Source: Oscillospiraceae bacterium (GTDB lineage Bacteria; Bacillota; Clostridia; Oscillospirales; Ruminococcaceae). From it: DNA of 64,000 nt. The DNA lies in assembly GCA_022835495.1 (NCBI GenBank), contig BQOK01000001.1, positions 3,224,001 to 3,288,000 of the forward strand, written 5' to 3'. The translations under genes and the position numbers were made by a program. Each line of letters opens with the position of its first letter. The stretch's first letter is position 1. Shown here in pieces: positions 23,836 to 32,107 of this stretch. Under the pieces are notes generated by a model. The model worked only from the letters and a program-made list of their open reading frames with translations. It did no database searches and had not been told where the DNA came from.

Positions 23836-24168
23836 TCAGCCGCCCTTTTGCAGCACCGTCACGTCCGGCAAAAGGTTCGGCGCGAACGCCTCGTAGGTAA
23901 CAATGTAGCGGCTGCGGTCCACCTGCAGCCCATAATTCTCTTCCAGGTAGGCAAGGCTGGGCGGATACGCCCCTTCCAGCGCATAGCACTGCACCGCCCG
24001 CTCCAGCACGGTCGCCCGCAGCGCCCCGGCCCCCTTGGCCGCCAGGTCCTTTTCCAGCCGCCCGGCCCCCCATGCGCCCGCCGCGGCCAGCGCCGCCGCC
24101 AGCAGCAGGCCGGCCGCGGCCAGGGCGAACCTGCGCCTCAGCGTCCGGGGCGTTTTCCCGTGATACAT
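23836..24168 (-). CDS. Small membrane protein of the pilus-like operon
   Basis: A 110-aa protein with a basic start (MYHGKTPRTLRRR), one hydrophobic helix (FALAAAGLLLAAALAAAGAWGAG) and a short outer domain with CYALEGAYPPSLAYLEENYGL, a pattern often seen in pseudopilin heads (Tyr-Pro-Pro-Ser-Leu). No family can be named. It lies 15 bp after the pilC stop. Confidence 0.6.
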   Translation of the reverse strand: MYHGKTPRTLRRRFALAAAGLLLAAALAAAGAWGAGRLEKDLAAKGAGALRATVLERAVQCYALEGAYPPSLAYLEENYGLQVDRSRYIVTYEAFAPNLLPDVTVLQKGG

Positions 24169-24183
24169 CTGAAAAACCGCCCC

Positions 24184-25227
24184 CTATCCAATGCCTCCCA
24201 AAATCCCGATGAGCGGCAGCATGGCCGCCAGCAGGGTCACCCCCACCGCCACGGTCAAAAAGCCGGCCAGCGCCGGTTCAATGCAGTCGATCAGCCGGTC
24301 CACCTGTTCGTCCGCATCCCGGCTGAACAGCTCCGCCAGCCGGCCCAGCGTTTTTTCCAGGCTGCCGGCGCGGGCGCCGCCCAGCAGCATGCGGGCGTAC
24401 AGGGGCTCAAACAGCTTTTCCGCGCCCACCGCGCCCGCCAGGCCCTCGCCCTGCTCCATGCGGGCCGCACAGGCCCGTATTCCGTCCGAGAGGCCCTTGT
24501 GCCCGGTCATGCCCGCCGCCCCGGCAAGGGCTGTGTCCGCGTCCAGGCCGCTGGCGGTAAAAATGTACAGGCCGGTGGTAAAGCGTGCCACCGCAAGCTG
24601 CCGCGCCGCCCGCGCGGTCAGGGGGCAGCGCTCAAAGGCCGCCGCCAAAACCGCCCGCCCGCGCCCTCCGCGCGCCGCAAGGGCCGTCAGCGCCACCAGC
24701 GCCGCCAGCAAAAGGGTCAGGGCCAGGGCCGCCCAGCCCACCCCATAGGCCAGCCGCAGGTAGGCGTAGGCCGAGGCGCTCACCTCGCCTGCAAAGCTCT
24801 GGTAAACCCCGTTGAACACGGGCAGCACCTTTGCCACCAGCACCGCCAGAATCGCCGCCGTCAGCCCCAGCAGGATCACCGGGTACACCACGGCGCTGCG
24901 CAGCTTTTGCCGCAGGCGGTACTGGTTGTCATAGTGGCGGGCAAGGCCCTCCAGCACCTGCTCGGTGCGGCCTGCCGCCTCGCCTGCCGCCACCATGCGC
25001 GCCGCGTAGGCGGGGAACGCCCCGCTGGCCTGCACGGCCCCGGCCAGGCCCTCGCCTGCTAAAAGCCGCTGCTGCACTGCCTGGGCCGCAGCCTGCACCG
25101 GGCCCGCGGTCTCGCCTTCGCCCAGCAGCCCCACCGCCTCGTCGGCCGGGGTGCCCGCAGCCAGCAGCATGGCAAGGCTCTCGCAGAACGCGCTCACTTC
25201 CAGGCTGCCCAGCTCTTTTTTTGCCAT
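24184..25227 (-). CDS. pilC: PilC/GspF-type inner-membrane platform protein
   Basis: A 347-aa type II secretion/type IV pilus platform protein with two GspF repeats. The first repeat holds FCESLAMLLAAGTPADEAV and ends at a membrane helix (VVYPVILLGLTAAILAVLVA). A second helix region follows (VGWAALALTLLLAALVAL), then the second repeat (FTTGLYIFTASGLDADTAL) and a C-terminal helix with VAVGVTLLAAMLPLIGILGGIG-like sequence. It starts at ATG 25227 behind GAGAGGGGATGG and is the platform on which the PilT ATPase would act. Confidence 0.92.
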   Translation of the reverse strand: MAKKELGSLEVSAFCESLAMLLAAGTPADEAVGLLGEGETAGPVQAAAQAVQQRLLAGEGLAGAVQASGAFPAYAARMVAAGEAAGRTEQVLEGLARHYDNQYRLRQKLRSAVVYPVILLGLTAAILAVLVAKVLPVFNGVYQSFAGEVSASAYAYLRLAYGVGWAALALTLLLAALVALTALAARGGRGRAVLAAAFERCPLTARAARQLAVARFTTGLYIFTASGLDADTALAGAAGMTGHKGLSDGIRACAARMEQGEGLAGAVGAEKLFEPLYARMLLGGARAGSLEKTLGRLAELFSRDADEQVDRLIDCIEPALAGFLTVAVGVTLLAAMLPLIGILGGIG

Positions 25228-25252
25228 CAGGCCATCCCCTCTCGTTTGCAAT

Positions 25253-26182
25253 TCAATAGGTGTACCGGTCGGTGTAGGCGGTCCCATCGCCCACCAGCCC
25301 GCTGTCTGCGCCGCCCGCCGCAAAGGTGATGTCGATGCGGTCCCACTGGCCGGCCGCCAGCTCAATGGCAACGGTCACCCAGCCGGTGTTCTGCAGATAC
25401 ACCATGTTCCAGGCGTGATACGCGCCCGTGGGCGAAACATAGCCCGTGATCTCCTTTGTCGGGATTCCCTGGCTGCGCAGCATGGCGGCAGCCAGGGCCG
25501 CATAGTCAAAACAGATGCCTTCCCCCCCCGCCAGGGTTTCGTCCGGGTCGGGCAGGTAGCCGCTCTCCACCACCGCCGCCTTTTCCTTGTCGTAACGGAT
25601 GGCGTCCTTCAGGTAGTTGTAAATGCGGCTCACGACCTCCACATCGCTGGCCGCGCCCCCGGCCAGCTCCGCCGCCTTTTTCACACAGGCCGAATCCGGG
25701 CCGTAGTTTACCAGCTGGCTGGGGCGCACAAAGGGCTCGAACTCGCTGGCCAGCGCCACGGTTTCGGTGCGGCCGTACAGCCGGGCATATTTGCCGTTGG
25801 GGTTCTGCCGCCACACCTCAAAGGTGTATTCCCCGCCGCCCAGCTGCAGCGGGTAGACCGCCGGGGTCCCGTCGGCGGGCAGGTCGTAGTTGTATTTGCT
25901 CTCCCCCAGGCTCACCCGGAATTTGAGCCTTGCGTCGCTTGTGGCCGCCGCCGCCACATACCCCTGCGCCGTGTGCGAGGTATCCAGCAGCACGCCGCTC
26001 TCGCCAAAGGCCGCCGCCTCGTCAAATTCCGCCAGCGCCAGGGGCGGCGCCTGGTAACTCTCTTCCGCCGCGGGCGCCGCACTGGGCGCCTCTTTGCCGG
26101 GGCTGGGCGCAGGGGTTCCGCAGCCCGTCAGCAAAAACGCCAGCGCCAGCAGCGCGGCGCAGCCGCGCCTTTTGCCCTTCAT
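25253..26182 (-). CDS. Transglutaminase-like lipoprotein heading the pilus-like operon
   Basis: A 309-aa secreted lipoprotein (lipobox LTGC, Cys21) with a Pro/Ala-rich linker. The transglutaminase-like core has all three expected residues: Cys in GEGICFDYAALAAAML, His in AYHAWNMVYL and Asp in WDRIDITFA. Such domains may act as peptidases, cross-linkers or non-catalytic binding modules. It is the first gene of the operon, 25 bp before pilC, with a promoter at 26243-26271, so a role in the surface structure is likely (inference). Confidence 0.88.
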   Translation of the reverse strand: MKGKRRGCAALLALAFLLTGCGTPAPSPGKEAPSAAPAAEESYQAPPLALAEFDEAAAFGESGVLLDTSHTAQGYVAAAATSDARLKFRVSLGESKYNYDLPADGTPAVYPLQLGGGEYTFEVWRQNPNGKYARLYGRTETVALASEFEPFVRPSQLVNYGPDSACVKKAAELAGGAASDVEVVSRIYNYLKDAIRYDKEKAAVVESGYLPDPDETLAGGEGICFDYAALAAAMLRSQGIPTKEITGYVSPTGAYHAWNMVYLQNTGWVTVAIELAAGQWDRIDITFAAGGADSGLVGDGTAYTDRYTY

Positions 26183-26242
26183 GCCTCCACCCCCCTGCGC
26201 ATCCCGCCGCGCCGGGCGGCCATCCTTGCAATTCGTGCTCTA

Positions 26243-26271
26243 ATTATACGCGCTCAGGGGCGGATTGTACA
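26243..26271 (-). promoter_or_regulatory. Promoter of the pilus-like operon
   Basis: The minus strand reads TGTACA (26271-26266), a 17-bp spacer, TATAAT (26248-26243). The -35 matches TTGACA at four positions. Confidence 0.65.
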
Positions 26272-26294
26272 GTCCCGCCCCTTCTGCGGAACAC

Positions 26295-26344
26295 AAAAAA
26301 GGCAGAGCCCGCTCCGGTGTATGGCCGGGAAGCGGGCTCGCCTT
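26295..26344 (-). terminator. Terminator of the surface-protein gene
   Basis: On the minus strand AAGGCGAGCCCGCTTCC-GG pairs with CCGGAGCGGGCTCTGCCTT around a short loop, followed by TTTTTTG (26300-26295). It ends the transcript of 26376-29501. Confidence 0.85.
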
Positions 26345-26375
26345 GCTTATAGGGTCACTGGAAAATAAAGCTCAG

Positions 26376-29300
26376 TCAGGCGTTCGCCGGGGCCGCGCCC
26401 TGGCCGTTATCGTCGCCCTGATCCTCCCAGTTTTTGCGGGCCAGGAACATCACGGCCAGCTGCGCCGCGGCAAGAATCGCCATCAGGATGGTCCACCTGT
26501 CGGCAAACACCATGGGCAGCCGCATGTTCTCGGTCAGCAGGAACGCGGCCACAGAGGCCACGGCGGGCACCAGGCTCACCAGGCGCATCAGGCCGTGCCT
26601 TCTGCGCTGCTGCTCGGTTTCGCTCTCCAGCTCACGGCGCTTTTTGCCTGTTGCCCAGGTGATCAGCAGCAGTGCGCTGCCCAGCACGGTGAACACGGCC
26701 AGAAGCAGGTTCAGCAGGGCCCATGCCCCGCCGGCGCCGGCGGCCAGGGGAACCTCGTCGTCCGCAATTTCTTCCTCAGCGGGCGCGGCGCTGGGCTCCG
26801 GCTCAGCTTCCGGCGTTTGGGCCAGCGGCACTTCCTCCTCCGGGATCTCCTCCTCCGGCGGTGCCACGGCCGCCGGGCCTGCGGCAGGCACCAGGGGCGC
26901 CGGGATCACCGCCGCAGGGGGTGCCGGCGTCGCGCCCGGCTCGGTCGTCGTGCCGGTGGCCGGGGGCGTGGTGGGCGCGGGGTTGATGGTCAAAACGCCC
27001 GGCCTCACCTCAAAGCGGTAGTTTCCGGTGCGGTCCATCCCATTCGCCGACACCTTGAAGCTCTTCGCAAGCTCCTCGGCATTGCTGGGGTAAATGTCAT
27101 ACCTGCCCACAGCTTCGCCCGCATCGCGGGTCAGGCCGTTCTGCAGCACCTCCAGGGTTTCACCCGGCACCAGGTCGTCCGAGCGGGCGGTAAAGGCCGG
27201 GTCTGCCTCGCCCTCCGTCTTGGACGCATTGCCCACAACGATCAGCGCCGTGCGCGGGTCGATGGTAAAAGCGCCGTTTTTCACAGTGATGCTGTAATTG
27301 GAGGTAACGTCCTGATTGTTCTTGTCCAGCACCCGGAACTGGCCCGGGGTGCCGCTGATGGCATAACCGCCGGTCTTTACGTCCTCGCCGCTCTCGCGGG
27401 TCAGCGCTTCGCCCGGGGCGAGTGTCACGGTGTGGCCGGGCACCAGTTTGTCGCGGTCATAGAACTGGCCGTTGTACACGGTCGCAACCTCGGTCGTATA
27501 GGCAAATTCTGCCGGGTCGCTTTCTCCATATGTTTTTTGCGCGTCGCTCAGCACGATCTCCAGCTCCCGGGCAAGGATCTCCAGCGTAATGGAAACATTT
27601 TGATTTTTCGCCATCAGCTTGTAGTCCTTGCTCACCTGGCCGGTGGTCCGGTCGTACACCTGGAAGTCGCTGAGCCTATATTTGTATTCGGTCACCGGGC
27701 GCACACTCGTGGATTCCGGCAGCTCCTTGCCGTTCACCAGCGCCAGGCGGTCCTTTTCGGTGATCAGGCCGCGCTCGCCGGTGTTGCTCAGGGTCGAGCT
27801 GATGATATAGCGCAGGTCGTCCTTTGTATCCCTGTCCAGGATGCGGGGCATACCGTTGTAAATGTAATCCCTCACATAGGTGCCCACCAGCCAGATGGGC
27901 CGGGCTGTTACGGTCAGGGTGATATCGCCGCTTTGGGCCGCCTTCTCGCCGCCCACCATGGCGGTGACCCGGATGGTGCAGCTGTCGCCCACATGGGTCA
28001 CCTCGGGCTTGCCGGCCAGGGGCTCGTAGCTCCCCTTCACCTTTTTCTCGTACTTCCATTCCACCGCGCCCACCGGCTTGTCGCCGTAGCTCAGTGTGGG
28101 GTTAAAGGCGATGGGGTATCCGTTGTACACCTGTTTCAGGGTGCCGTTCCCGGGCAGGCCCTCAATATTGTACTCCGGCTTGCTCTCGCTCCACAGGGCG
28201 GTCAGCGTGTAGGTAACGGCGGTATCCCTGGTGTTCACCCACATCTCATCCACGCTGGCGCTGGCGCCGGTGAATACCTGGTCGTTGCTGCTGCTGCACT
28301 GCCAGCCCACAAAATTAAAGCCGTCCTTTTTGGGCGCCTCGGGGAAGGTGACCACGCTGTCGCCCCGGCCCAGGTTGCTGTGGTGGTGCAGGGTCGACTG
28401 CTTTTCCACCCCGTTCACCATGAATTTCACGGTGATGTCCACCGGCTCGGCGGTGATCTCGAACTCACGGAAACGGTAGTCCGCGCCGTACTCGAACCAG
28501 TTGTATTCAAACATCATGCTGGCGCCCTGGGCAGCGGCGGCGGCGCCGGCGGCGCTGCCCGAATCCAGCACGTCATAAACGCCCGGGCCGTATTTGCCCA
28601 GCTCTCCCGCATTGGCTCCCCTGCGGTGCTCAAAGCTGCTGGTGCCGGTATAGCCCGCGGGCACGCTCACATAAAAGTGCGCGCCGTTCTTCTTGTAAGC
28701 GCGGTCATACGCGTGCAGGGCTTCGCCCGGCGTGAGGGCCTGCAGCGCGCTGCTGCCGGTGCCGTCGGCGGCGTAATACACCGTCACATTGGAACTGGAA
28801 TCCGCGCTCAGGCGGAAATCATAGCTGCTCTCGGTAACGGTGATGGGGTAATAGGTCACATACGTTTTTCCCCTGTTCACACCAAACCCCTCGCCGGTGT
28901 GCGTGATCACGGCGCTGCCCGGGTTCACTGCCACAAACGTGGCATATAGGCCGGTCTTTGCGCCGAAGCTCACCACCGTTTCGTCCGAACTGGACCATTT
29001 GCCGGTCCAGTCGGCCACCACAAACCCGTCAAACCGGCCGCGGCCCACCGAATCTTCATAGTGTGTGAGGCCCAGTTCGTCCACCCAGATGTTCAGTTCC
29101 GTAAGGTTGGCGGTTTCTTCAATCACAGTCTTCTTTTGTGCCATCATCCGCGGCTGCGCCAAAAGCAGTTCGTTCTCCGGCGCGGCCTCAGGGGCCGGCG
29201 TGCCCTCCGGTTCGAGGCTGGGCCCGGCGGTGGCCTCCGGCTCCTCGGTCGCCTGGGGCGCGGGGGTGCCCTCCGGCTCCTCCGTCACCTTTGGTTCCTC

Positions 29301-29501
29301 GGTTTCTTTCGGTTCCTCCGTGGCCTTCGGCTCTTCAAAGCCCTCCGGCATGGCGGTGGCCTCCGGCGCGGCCGTGGCGGCCGGCGGGGTAAGGCCCGGG
29401 CCTTCCGTTGCGAAGGCCGCGGCGGGCAGGGTGCCCAGAAGCAGAGCGCAGGCCAGCGCGGCGCTCAGCGCACATTTCCAGGTGCGGTTCCGTTTCTTCA
29501 T
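26376..29501 (-). CDS. Large secreted surface protein with MBG-like repeats and C-terminal membrane helices
   Basis: A 1041-aa cell-surface protein. A signal peptide (MKKRNRTWKCALSAALACAL, cleavage near AFA) is followed by a Glu/Pro/Thr-rich spacer with EEPK-TEEP repeats (about 35-110). A beta-rich region (130-440) includes an InlB-like segment (FVGWQ...LTALW). Next are YDG/MBG-type domains (about 560-880: TYGESDPAEFAYT, SKTEGEADPAF), a Pro/Ala linker and acidic EEEIPEEEVPLA repeats. The C-terminus has three hydrophobic helices (GAWALLNLLLAVFTVLGSALLL first) rather than an LPXTG signal. It is monocistronic, with AAAGGAG before ATG 29501. Adhesin or sensing roles are possible but not shown. 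Confidence 0.82.
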   Translation of the reverse strand: MKKRNRTWKCALSAALACALLLGTLPAAAFATEGPGLTPPAATAAPEATAMPEGFEEPKATEEPKETEEPKVTEEPEGTPAPQATEEPEATAGPSLEPEGTPAPEAAPENELLLAQPRMMAQKKTVIEETANLTELNIWVDELGLTHYEDSVGRGRFDGFVVADWTGKWSSSDETVVSFGAKTGLYATFVAVNPGSAVITHTGEGFGVNRGKTYVTYYPITVTESSYDFRLSADSSSNVTVYYAADGTGSSALQALTPGEALHAYDRAYKKNGAHFYVSVPAGYTGTSSFEHRRGANAGELGKYGPGVYDVLDSGSAAGAAAAAQGASMMFEYNWFEYGADYRFREFEITAEPVDITVKFMVNGVEKQSTLHHHSNLGRGDSVVTFPEAPKKDGFNFVGWQCSSSNDQVFTGASASVDEMWVNTRDTAVTYTLTALWSESKPEYNIEGLPGNGTLKQVYNGYPIAFNPTLSYGDKPVGAVEWKYEKKVKGSYEPLAGKPEVTHVGDSCTIRVTAMVGGEKAAQSGDITLTVTARPIWLVGTYVRDYIYNGMPRILDRDTKDDLRYIISSTLSNTGERGLITEKDRLALVNGKELPESTSVRPVTEYKYRLSDFQVYDRTTGQVSKDYKLMAKNQNVSITLEILARELEIVLSDAQKTYGESDPAEFAYTTEVATVYNGQFYDRDKLVPGHTVTLAPGEALTRESGEDVKTGGYAISGTPGQFRVLDKNNQDVTSNYSITVKNGAFTIDPRTALIVVGNASKTEGEADPAFTARSDDLVPGETLEVLQNGLTRDAGEAVGRYDIYPSNAEELAKSFKVSANGMDRTGNYRFEVRPGVLTINPAPTTPPATGTTTEPGATPAPPAAVIPAPLVPAAGPAAVAPPEEEIPEEEVPLAQTPEAEPEPSAAPAEEEIADDEVPLAAGAGGAWALLNLLLAVFTVLGSALLLITWATGKKRRELESETEQQRRRHGLMRLVSLVPAVASVAAFLLTENMRLPMVFADRWTILMAILAAAQLAVMFLARKNWEDQGDDNGQGAAPANA

Positions 29502-29564
29502 GATACTTTCTCCTTTGGTTTGTCGCTGTAGTCTTCGGCTTCCGTTTTACGTTCCATTGTCTAC

Positions 29565-29597
29565 AGTATAAAAGCCTCCGGTCACAGCCCGGTCACA
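29565..29597 (-). promoter_or_regulatory. Activator-type promoter with 11-bp-phased direct repeats
   Basis: On the minus strand two copies of TGTGACCGG (29597-29589 and 29586-29578) start exactly 11 bp apart. Seven bp separate them from a -10 TATACT (29570-29565). No normal -35 is present; the repeats occupy that place. SARP/OmpR-type activators bind such repeats close to the -10 (established for SARPs). Confidence 0.55.
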
Positions 29598-29646
29598 AAC
29601 GCCCCAAAAGGAGAAAACTTTTTCACGGCCCCGGTCTGAAGCCGCA

Positions 29647-29684
29647 AAGCCGGAAGGCAAGCGGCTCCGCTCACCTTCCGGCTT
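29647..29684. terminator. Terminator after cca
   Basis: Arms AAGCCGGAAGG (29647-29657) and its complement (29674-29684) pair around a GC-rich loop. It lies just after the cca stop on the minus strand; a T-run also follows on the plus side (29691-29696). Confidence 0.7.
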
Positions 29685-29687
29685 CGA

Positions 29688-31028
29688 TTATTTTTTGTGT
29701 TCGGCCGCCCAGGCCAGCAGCGCGGTTTTCTCGTTGGGCAGCGCGCCCTCCAGCACCTGCTCCAGCAGCTCCTTTAAAGCGCGCCCCATCTCCGGCCCCG
29801 GGCGGTAAAGCCCCGCTTCCAGCAGTTCCTTTCCCTTCACCGCCAAATCGGCCGGCCCCAGGCACGCGCCCGCGGCAAGCTGCTCCTTCACCAGCTCTTC
29901 AAACCGCTCCAGCCCCTGCCGCCGGCAGCGCGCCCCCGGTCCCCCCGCAAGCGCCGCAAGCCGGGCCCGCTCTGCTTCCATCCGCCAAAGGGCGGTCGCA
30001 AGGCCCCAATGGGCCAAAAAGCGGCGCACGCCTGTTTCGTCTGTGGGCAGCGGCATGCAGCAGCACCGCACCAGCGCCGCCGCCTGTGTGCCGAAGCTCC
30101 GCTTTACCTTCAGCCGGCGCAGCGCCTGTTCCGCCCCCGCCCCGGCGCGCTCCGCCCTGCTTTCGCCTTCCGGCGCCGGGCCCTGTTCTCCGGCGGCTCC
30201 CTCCTTCTTTCTGCCCAGGCCTCCCAGCAGCAGCGCCCAGCGCACCTGGGGCACCGGGGCCGCCGCCCCTATCGTTTCAGCCACAAACTCCCAGGGGGTT
30301 CGGCCGGCAAGCGCAGGGCAGGGCGGCCCGCACAGCACATCTGCGATCTCGGGCAGGGCCACGGCCAGAATGTCGCCGCACCCGGCCAGCACCCGCCCCG
30401 CACCCGGCCCGGTGAGCAGCCGGTCCAACTCTGCGGCCACCCGTTCGGCAGCCACAAACCGCAGCGCTCCCTTTTGTGCCCGCGCCGCGGCCAGCGTGGC
30501 CGGTTCCATGGCAAAGTCCAGCGCGGCGGCAAACCGCAGCGCCCGCAAAATGCGCAGCGCGTCCTCGGCAAAGCGGTCCTCCGGGTTTCCCACACAGCGC
30601 ACCAGCCCCGCGCTCAGATCCCGCCTGCCGCCGAAAAGGTCGATCACCGCCCCTTCCGGGCCCAGGGCCATGGCGTTGATGGTAAAGTCCCGCCGGGCAA
30701 GATCCTCGGCCAGGCTGGCGCCCAGCCTCACCGAGGCCGGGCGCCGGTGGTCCGTGTAGGGCCCGTCCGCGCGGAAAGTGGTCACCTCCACCGGCAGCCC
30801 CTCCGCGGCCAGGGTAAGCGTGCCGTGGGCGGCGCCGGTGTGCGCCGCTGCAAACCGCCCCAAAAACAGCCGCTCCACCTCCCCCGGCAGGGCCGAGGTG
30901 CACAGGTCCCAGTCGTGGGGGGCGGCGCCACGCAGCATATCCCGCACACAGCCGCCCACAGCGTACGCCTGGTACCCCGCGGCCCGCAGGCTCCCCAATA
31001 TCTCCCCGATCTGCCAGGGCAGCTCCAC
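29688..31028 (-). CDS. cca: CCA tRNA nucleotidyltransferase / poly(A) polymerase family
   Basis: A 446-aa enzyme that adds or repairs the tRNA 3' CCA end. The nucleotidyltransferase head has GYQAYAVGGCVRDMLRGAAPHDWDLCT (catalytic DWD), then DFTINAMAL, and the RNA-binding part begins DRFAEDALRILRALRFAAALDF. The C-terminal HD-like region is rich in Ala and Arg. I chose GTG 31028 because AGAGGGGGG precedes it and the family start is ELPWQIGEIL. A shorter ATG start is not available. Confidence 0.93.
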   Translation of the reverse strand: MELPWQIGEILGSLRAAGYQAYAVGGCVRDMLRGAAPHDWDLCTSALPGEVERLFLGRFAAAHTGAAHGTLTLAAEGLPVEVTTFRADGPYTDHRRPASVRLGASLAEDLARRDFTINAMALGPEGAVIDLFGGRRDLSAGLVRCVGNPEDRFAEDALRILRALRFAAALDFAMEPATLAAARAQKGALRFVAAERVAAELDRLLTGPGAGRVLAGCGDILAVALPEIADVLCGPPCPALAGRTPWEFVAETIGAAAPVPQVRWALLLGGLGRKKEGAAGEQGPAPEGESRAERAGAGAEQALRRLKVKRSFGTQAAALVRCCCMPLPTDETGVRRFLAHWGLATALWRMEAERARLAALAGGPGARCRRQGLERFEELVKEQLAAGACLGPADLAVKGKELLEAGLYRPGPEMGRALKELLEQVLEGALPNEKTALLAWAAEHKK

Positions 31029-31090
31029 GCCGCGCCCCCCTCTCCGTTTTCTGTTTTTACAGCGGCGCGTTTGTGCCCGGCAGCGCATAA

Positions 31091-31114
31091 ACGCCCGGCA
31101 AAACCGCCGGGCGT
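31091..31114 (-). terminator. Hairpin between the reductase gene and cca
   Basis: ACGCCCGGC (31091-31099) and GCCGGGCGT (31106-31114) form a 9-bp perfect stem followed on the minus strand by TTATGC. The T-tract is poor, so it may only attenuate. Confidence 0.4.
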
Positions 31115-31195
31115 CTGCCCCCTGCTTCCCGCGCCCGGCGGTTTCTTGCTCCCCATCCTATTTTGCGGCATCCGCCCGGCGCAGCCGCCGCTTTC

Positions 31196-32038
31196 TCACA
31201 GCCCGTATTCCCGCAGGCAGCGCGCAAAACCATCCACCGTGTTCCCCAGCTCTATGCCAAAAGCCCGCAGCTTCGCCGTATCCATCGCCAGGTTTCGCGG
31301 CCGGGGGTCCCGCACCGCGCACACCGTGTTTTCCGGCAGGCCCAGCCGGGCAGCCATGGCCCGGCCCGTTTCCAGGCTGTTCAGGGCATTTTCAGCCCCG
31401 GCGTTGTACACCCCGCCGGGCAGCCGCAAAATCGCCTCAAACCGCTCTGTCAGGCCGCACACCCAGCTCACACCCCGCCATTCCAGCGGGTTCAGCGCCA
31501 GCGGCCGGCCGCCCAGCGCCGCGCCATACAGCCTGCCCGGCAGGCCTGTGCTGTTTTTCAGCCCCTGCACGGGCAGGTCATACATCCAGCTGGCCCGCAG
31601 GCACACCGCCCCGGGGCAGGCGGCCAGCACCCGGCGTTCCGCCTCCAGCTTGTGGCGGCCATACACGTTCACCGGCGCAAGGGGCGCGCTCTCTGGCAGC
31701 GGGCCCGCCAGCTCCGTGCCGTTATACACCTGGTCCGAGCTGAATGCCACCAGCTTTGCGCCCACCCCGGCGCAGGCCGCGGCCAGCGCCTCAGGCGCGC
31801 GCAGGTTCACCGCCTCGCTTTCCTGCGGGTGCGCCTCGCAGTAGCCTGTGTCCGCCAGGGCAGCCGCGTGCACCACAAAGGCGGGCCGCCTGGCCCGGAG
31901 ATACCGCGCAATTCCCCCGGCGTCAAACAGATCCAGTTCCGCCCTGCCGGGCGTCAGCAGTTCATACTTCCCGGCCAGCGAGCGGGCCAGCCGCCCGCCC
32001 ACAAACCCGGTGGCGCCGGTGATCAGCAATCGTTCCAT
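31196..32038 (-). CDS. RmlD-like NAD(P)-dependent sugar reductase
   Basis: A 280-aa extended short-chain dehydrogenase resembling dTDP-4-dehydrorhamnose reductase. It has the Rossmann start LLITGATGFVGGRLA, the segment VVHAAALADTGYCEAHP, the active-site-like SSDQVYNGTE and YGRHKLEAE (Tyr-x-x-x-Lys), and RASWMYD. The start at ATG 32038 has GGGAGGAGAG. It sits next to a second protein of the same superfamily (32108-32944), but no rml operon is present, so the substrate is unknown. Confidence 0.85.
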   Translation of the reverse strand: MERLLITGATGFVGGRLARSLAGKYELLTPGRAELDLFDAGGIARYLRARRPAFVVHAAALADTGYCEAHPQESEAVNLRAPEALAAACAGVGAKLVAFSSDQVYNGTELAGPLPESAPLAPVNVYGRHKLEAERRVLAACPGAVCLRASWMYDLPVQGLKNSTGLPGRLYGAALGGRPLALNPLEWRGVSWVCGLTERFEAILRLPGGVYNAGAENALNSLETGRAMAARLGLPENTVCAVRDPRPRNLAMDTAKLRAFGIELGNTVDGFARCLREYGL

Positions 32039-32107
32039 ACAGCTCTCCTCCCGCGGCCCGGGGCCGCGCCTTTTTTCCTGCCTCCGGCCCACCGTCAAAC
32101 GCCGGCC

